From contig JABMPK010000049.1 of NCBI GenBank assembly GCA_013203725.1, positions 1-5,064 of the forward strand: a stretch of DNA of 5,064 nt, in the 5' to 3' direction. The translations under genes were made by a program, and so were the position numbers. Positions 3,438-5,064 of the stretch are shown piece by piece. This DNA comes from Candidatus Uhrbacteria bacterium. GTDB taxonomy: Bacteria > Patescibacteriota > Patescibacteriia > UBA9934 > UBA11717. A model generated the notes under the pieces. The model saw only the letters and a program-made list of their open reading frames with translations, did not search any database and was not told where the DNA came from. The first letter of the stretch is position 1. Each line of letters opens with the position of its first letter.

Positions 3438-4799
3438 CTACTCGGCGGAGTGTAGTCCCAGATGCGCCAGGGCGGCGCGAATGTTGGGATTGTCCATGCT
3501 CTGTCCGAGCGAGAGCGTGTACTTGGGAAGATCACGCTCTTCTTCGAGCTCTGCCAGCACTTCCTTGATCTCGTTGAGAGACTTGCGACCAAAGTTCTTG
3601 GTTTTGAGCAGGTCGGCCTCGGTCTTGACTACCAGCTGCACCAGGAACCTGCACTCTGCGTTCTGCAGGGAGTTCGCCGTGCGTACTGACAGATCGAGTT
3701 CGTCCAGGTTTACGCACATGGCTTGCATGACATTGCCAACGTAATTCCAGGACACCGCGTGCAGGTCATCCAGATCAGCTCGGAGCACCGGTCTCATCTT
3801 ACCGGTGTGCGTGGCGAGCCACACGAGCAGCGCGTCTGTTCCCGACATTTCCGAGCCCTGGAGCGTGGCGACGTCAGGATCGTCGTCGGTATGGATCAAC
3901 CCAATGGTGGGGTGATCGGCCAGGGCCTTTGCAGCCTCGGTCTTCTTGTTTGCGAGCTCAATGCTCAGCTTGCCGGGGCTCATTTGGCTGTGGTCAACAC
4001 CATTCGCGAATGGATCAAGGTAGCGCCGGTTTCTCGGATGCCTCAACTTGCGCAGGGCTTTCGCCTCAACCTGTCGAATACGCTCACGCGATACAGGGGA
4101 GCCTGCTACCCCTGCATTGAATTCGTCAGCCACCTGTTCGAGCGTGTGCGAACGCTCGTAGGGCGGTAGCCCGAATCGCATGTTGATCACCATTGTCTGT
4201 CGTGGCGTGAGTGTGCCTACCACGTTCAGCACGTGGTTGGTCAGCTCCTCACCTTCTCCAAACGTAATTCCTCGACGAGTTCCAATAGAGAGTCGCCGCC
4301 GGAGCTCCGCGCGTAGCTGGTCGGAGTTCTTGATGATGACCCTACCGAATCGGATGTCGGTCATGAGCGTTCTCCAAATCTCAAGCTCCAGCACTACACC
4401 CGAGCACTCTCCGTAAACGGCTGCGAAGAAGCTACCCACGTTGGTCTGGTTGTAGCTTTCGGGACGCGCCATCTGGTAGGCGAAGTCTGCGAGCATTGTG
4501 AACTCATGCCTGATCGCCGGCAGCTCAAGGATTCCCTCGAGAACCGCCATCTCCTCTGACGCCAGCGCATGCTGTGCCGCCGTAAGGAAGAACGTGACGG
4601 CTTTCTGGTAGTCCATCCCACGCTCAACATGAACCTCAAATCCTTCCCTGCGCAGAACATTGATGTCGTTTGCCGTACCTGACTTGAGTCCGAGCACTTG
4701 ATCCGACTGCGCAAACGTGACACCGGCCTCGTTGATGAGGGCGAGCACCTTTCCGCGACGGATCTCCAGCTCTCTCTGCTTCTCCGTGCTAACTGGCAT
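3438..4799 (-). CDS. Fusion protein: unassigned N-half, sigma-70 region 4, RNA polymerase alpha C-terminal domain
   Basis: The 453-residue protein carries two RNA polymerase promoter-binding modules. Residues 196-261 match sigma-70 region 4: TLTPRQTMVINMRFG, HTLEQVADEF, then SRERIRQVEAKALRKLRHP, nearly the RpoD recognition helix that reads the -35 box; a roughly seven-residue insert (around 229-236) lies in the helix-turn-helix. Residues 366-420 match the alpha-CTD: LDELDLSVRTANSL and LLKTKNFGRKSLNEIKEVL. Arg373, Asn376, Gly404, Lys406 and Ser407 correspond to E. coli alpha R265, N268, G296, K298 and S299, the UP-element contacts. No region 2 (-10 binding and main core contact) is recognisable, and residues 1-190 match nothing I know. 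It may be a transcription regulator that contacts polymerase or promoters rather than a complete sigma factor; this is inference. The ATG follows GGAGG by five bases. The gene is GC-richer than its neighbours and is the sole gene of its unit. Confidence 0.88.
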   Translation of the reverse strand: MPVSTEKQRELEIRRGKVLALINEAGVTFAQSDQVLGLKSGTANDINVLRREGFEVHVERGMDYQKAVTFFLTAAQHALASEEMAVLEGILELPAIRHEFTMLADFAYQMARPESYNQTNVGSFFAAVYGECSGVVLELEIWRTLMTDIRFGRVIIKNSDQLRAELRRRLSIGTRRGITFGEGEELTNHVLNVVGTLTPRQTMVINMRFGLPPYERSHTLEQVADEFNAGVAGSPVSRERIRQVEAKALRKLRHPRNRRYLDPFANGVDHSQMSPGKLSIELANKKTEAAKALADHPTIGLIHTDDDPDVATLQGSEMSGTDALLVWLATHTGKMRPVLRADLDDLHAVSWNYVGNVMQAMCVNLDELDLSVRTANSLQNAECRFLVQLVVKTEADLLKTKNFGRKSLNEIKEVLAELEEERDLPKYTLSLGQSMDNPNIRAALAHLGLHSAE

Positions 4800-4804
4800 T
4801 GTTG

Positions 4805-4809
4805 CCTCC
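4805..4809 (-). promoter_or_regulatory. Shine-Dalgarno site of the fusion gene
   Basis: On the minus strand GGAGG precedes the ATG with a five-base gap. It fixes the start codon and is the only strong ribosome binding site in the window; murG, the small membrane protein and the antitoxin have none. Confidence 0.85.
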
Positions 4810-4826
4810 GTTTCTGTATCGACAGG

Positions 4827-4832
4827 ATTGTA
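4827..4832 (-). promoter_or_regulatory. Possible -10 box of the fusion gene
   Basis: TACAAT (five of six to consensus) on the minus strand would place the transcript start about 20 bases before the ATG, leaving room for the Shine-Dalgarno site. The nearest -35-like hexamer, TTGAAC, is 20 bases upstream, too far to be ideal, so the call is tentative. Confidence 0.4.
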
Positions 4833-4842
4833 AAGCCTTGCC

Positions 4843-4896
4843 TATTTTGATTGTTCAAAGAATAACAACTGATGTATGAGTATCATTATTTTGATT
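4843..4896. repeat. Paired direct repeat upstream of the fusion gene
   Basis: TATTTTGATT occurs at 4843-4852 and again at 4887-4896, 44 bases apart start to start (about four helical turns). The second copy overlaps a 7-bp inverted repeat, TATCATT (4881-4887) with AATGATA (4904-4910). The stretch 4860-4933 is AT-rich and otherwise empty. Whether these are protein-binding sites is unknown; chance is possible in such AT-rich DNA. Confidence 0.4.
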
Positions 4897-4933
4897 TAGT
4901 GTCAATGATAATGGCATGTTAAATGTTAGAAGT

Positions 4934-5064
4934 AAGGACTTTGCGAATTCTAGTTCCTATTGCCCCACCCCGAGGTGAGCGAGTACTTGGTTGGGTGATT
5001 TATAGTTTAAGTTCTTCCGTGGTCTGTTGTTGAGCTTTGTTTCTATGTCTTTTATGTATTGGTC
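4934..5064 (-). mobile_element. End of an IS30-family insertion sequence (continues past the window)
   Basis: The transposase 3' end places an insertion element at the right edge. In IS30 elements the terminal inverted repeat lies at or just beyond the transposase stop. The minus-strand sequence around and after the stop, GGAACTAGAATTCGCAAAG (4938-4956), is the likely repeat. The exact boundary near 4934 is a guess, because the other end and the target duplication are not in the window. Confidence 0.5.
4957..5064 (-). CDS. IS30-family transposase, C-terminal fragment (cut by window edge)
   Basis: Thirty-five codons and a TAG stop are visible; the rest lies beyond the right edge. The fragment contains IETKLNNRPRKNLNYKSP followed by NQVLAHL. 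The LNNRPRK.L.YKSP pattern is the conserved C-terminal block of IS30-type DDE transposases, next to the last catalytic Glu; the usual family form is LNNRPRKxLGYKTPxEV. The enzyme cuts and joins the ends of its own element. The reading frame is intact to its stop, so nothing here shows that the copy is broken. It is oriented so that the gene ends about 120 bases before the putative promoter of the region-4/alpha-CTD gene. Confidence 0.88.
   Translation of the reverse strand, partial: DQYIKDIETKLNNRPRKNLNYKSPNQVLAHLGVGQ

Noticed and set aside
3723..4169. 148-codon open frame on the plus strand, and other plus-strand frames within 3412-4416
   Set aside because: They lie antisense to the high-GC fusion gene, whose product has clear domains. 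High GC and skewed third positions make long antisense frames by chance.
4394..4858. 154-codon minus-strand frame overlapping the fusion gene start
   Set aside because: It is an out-of-frame shadow with Arg/Ser-rich composition; the GGAGG-led frame has the recognisable domains.
4873..4923. Sixteen-codon plus-strand frame from ATG in the AT-rich gap
   Set aside because: Too short, with no ribosome binding site and no context for a small peptide.

Overview
The window reads as bacterial chromosome with short spacers, and every transcription unit whose 3' end is visible closes with a hairpin terminator. The most likely source is a candidate-phyla-radiation (Patescibacteria/Parcubacteria-type) bacterium. 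That is an inference from the divergent MurG signatures (GTLGPVTP in place of the usual GTGGHVFP, HQQD in place of HEQN), the scarcity of Shine-Dalgarno sites, and the cell-wall cluster ending at murG. No taxonomic marker gene is present to prove it.

Layout: (1) Positions 1-2057, plus strand: the 3' part of ftsW (SEDS peptidoglycan polymerase), then murG (lipid II synthase) with an unusual acidic C-terminal tail, then a strong terminator. This is the end of a division/cell-wall (dcw) cluster: MurG completes lipid II and FtsW polymerises it at the septum. (2) Positions 2055-2333: an imperfect long inverted repeat, then on the minus strand a tRNA-Lys(UUU) with encoded CCA, its own terminator, and a good sigma-70 type promoter whose -35 lies in a 16-nt palindrome. 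(3) Positions 2391-2756, minus strand: a small membrane-anchored protein of unknown function, whose extended -10 box predicts a leaderless mRNA. (4) Positions 2796-3369, minus strand: a type II toxin-antitoxin operon (ribbon-helix-helix antitoxin, then RelE/ParE-type toxin) with an operator-like inverted repeat over its promoter and a strong terminator directly after the toxin. (5) Positions 3374-4832, minus strand: the most unusual gene, a 453-residue protein that joins an unassigned N-terminal half, a sigma-70 region 4 DNA-binding domain and an RNA polymerase alpha C-terminal domain, with no recognisable sigma regions 1.2-3. It is visibly richer in G+C than its neighbours and, unlike them, has a textbook Shine-Dalgarno site. 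(6) Positions 4934-5064, minus strand: the C-terminal end of an IS30-family transposase that continues past the right edge.

The main candidate for something undescribed is the region-4/alpha-CTD fusion, which combines the two promoter-reading modules of RNA polymerase (-35 element and UP element) in one polypeptide without a core-binding, -10-melting sigma region 2. Secondary points are the leaderless-type promoters, the Pro replacing the near-invariant His in MurG, and the palindrome at the tRNA promoter.
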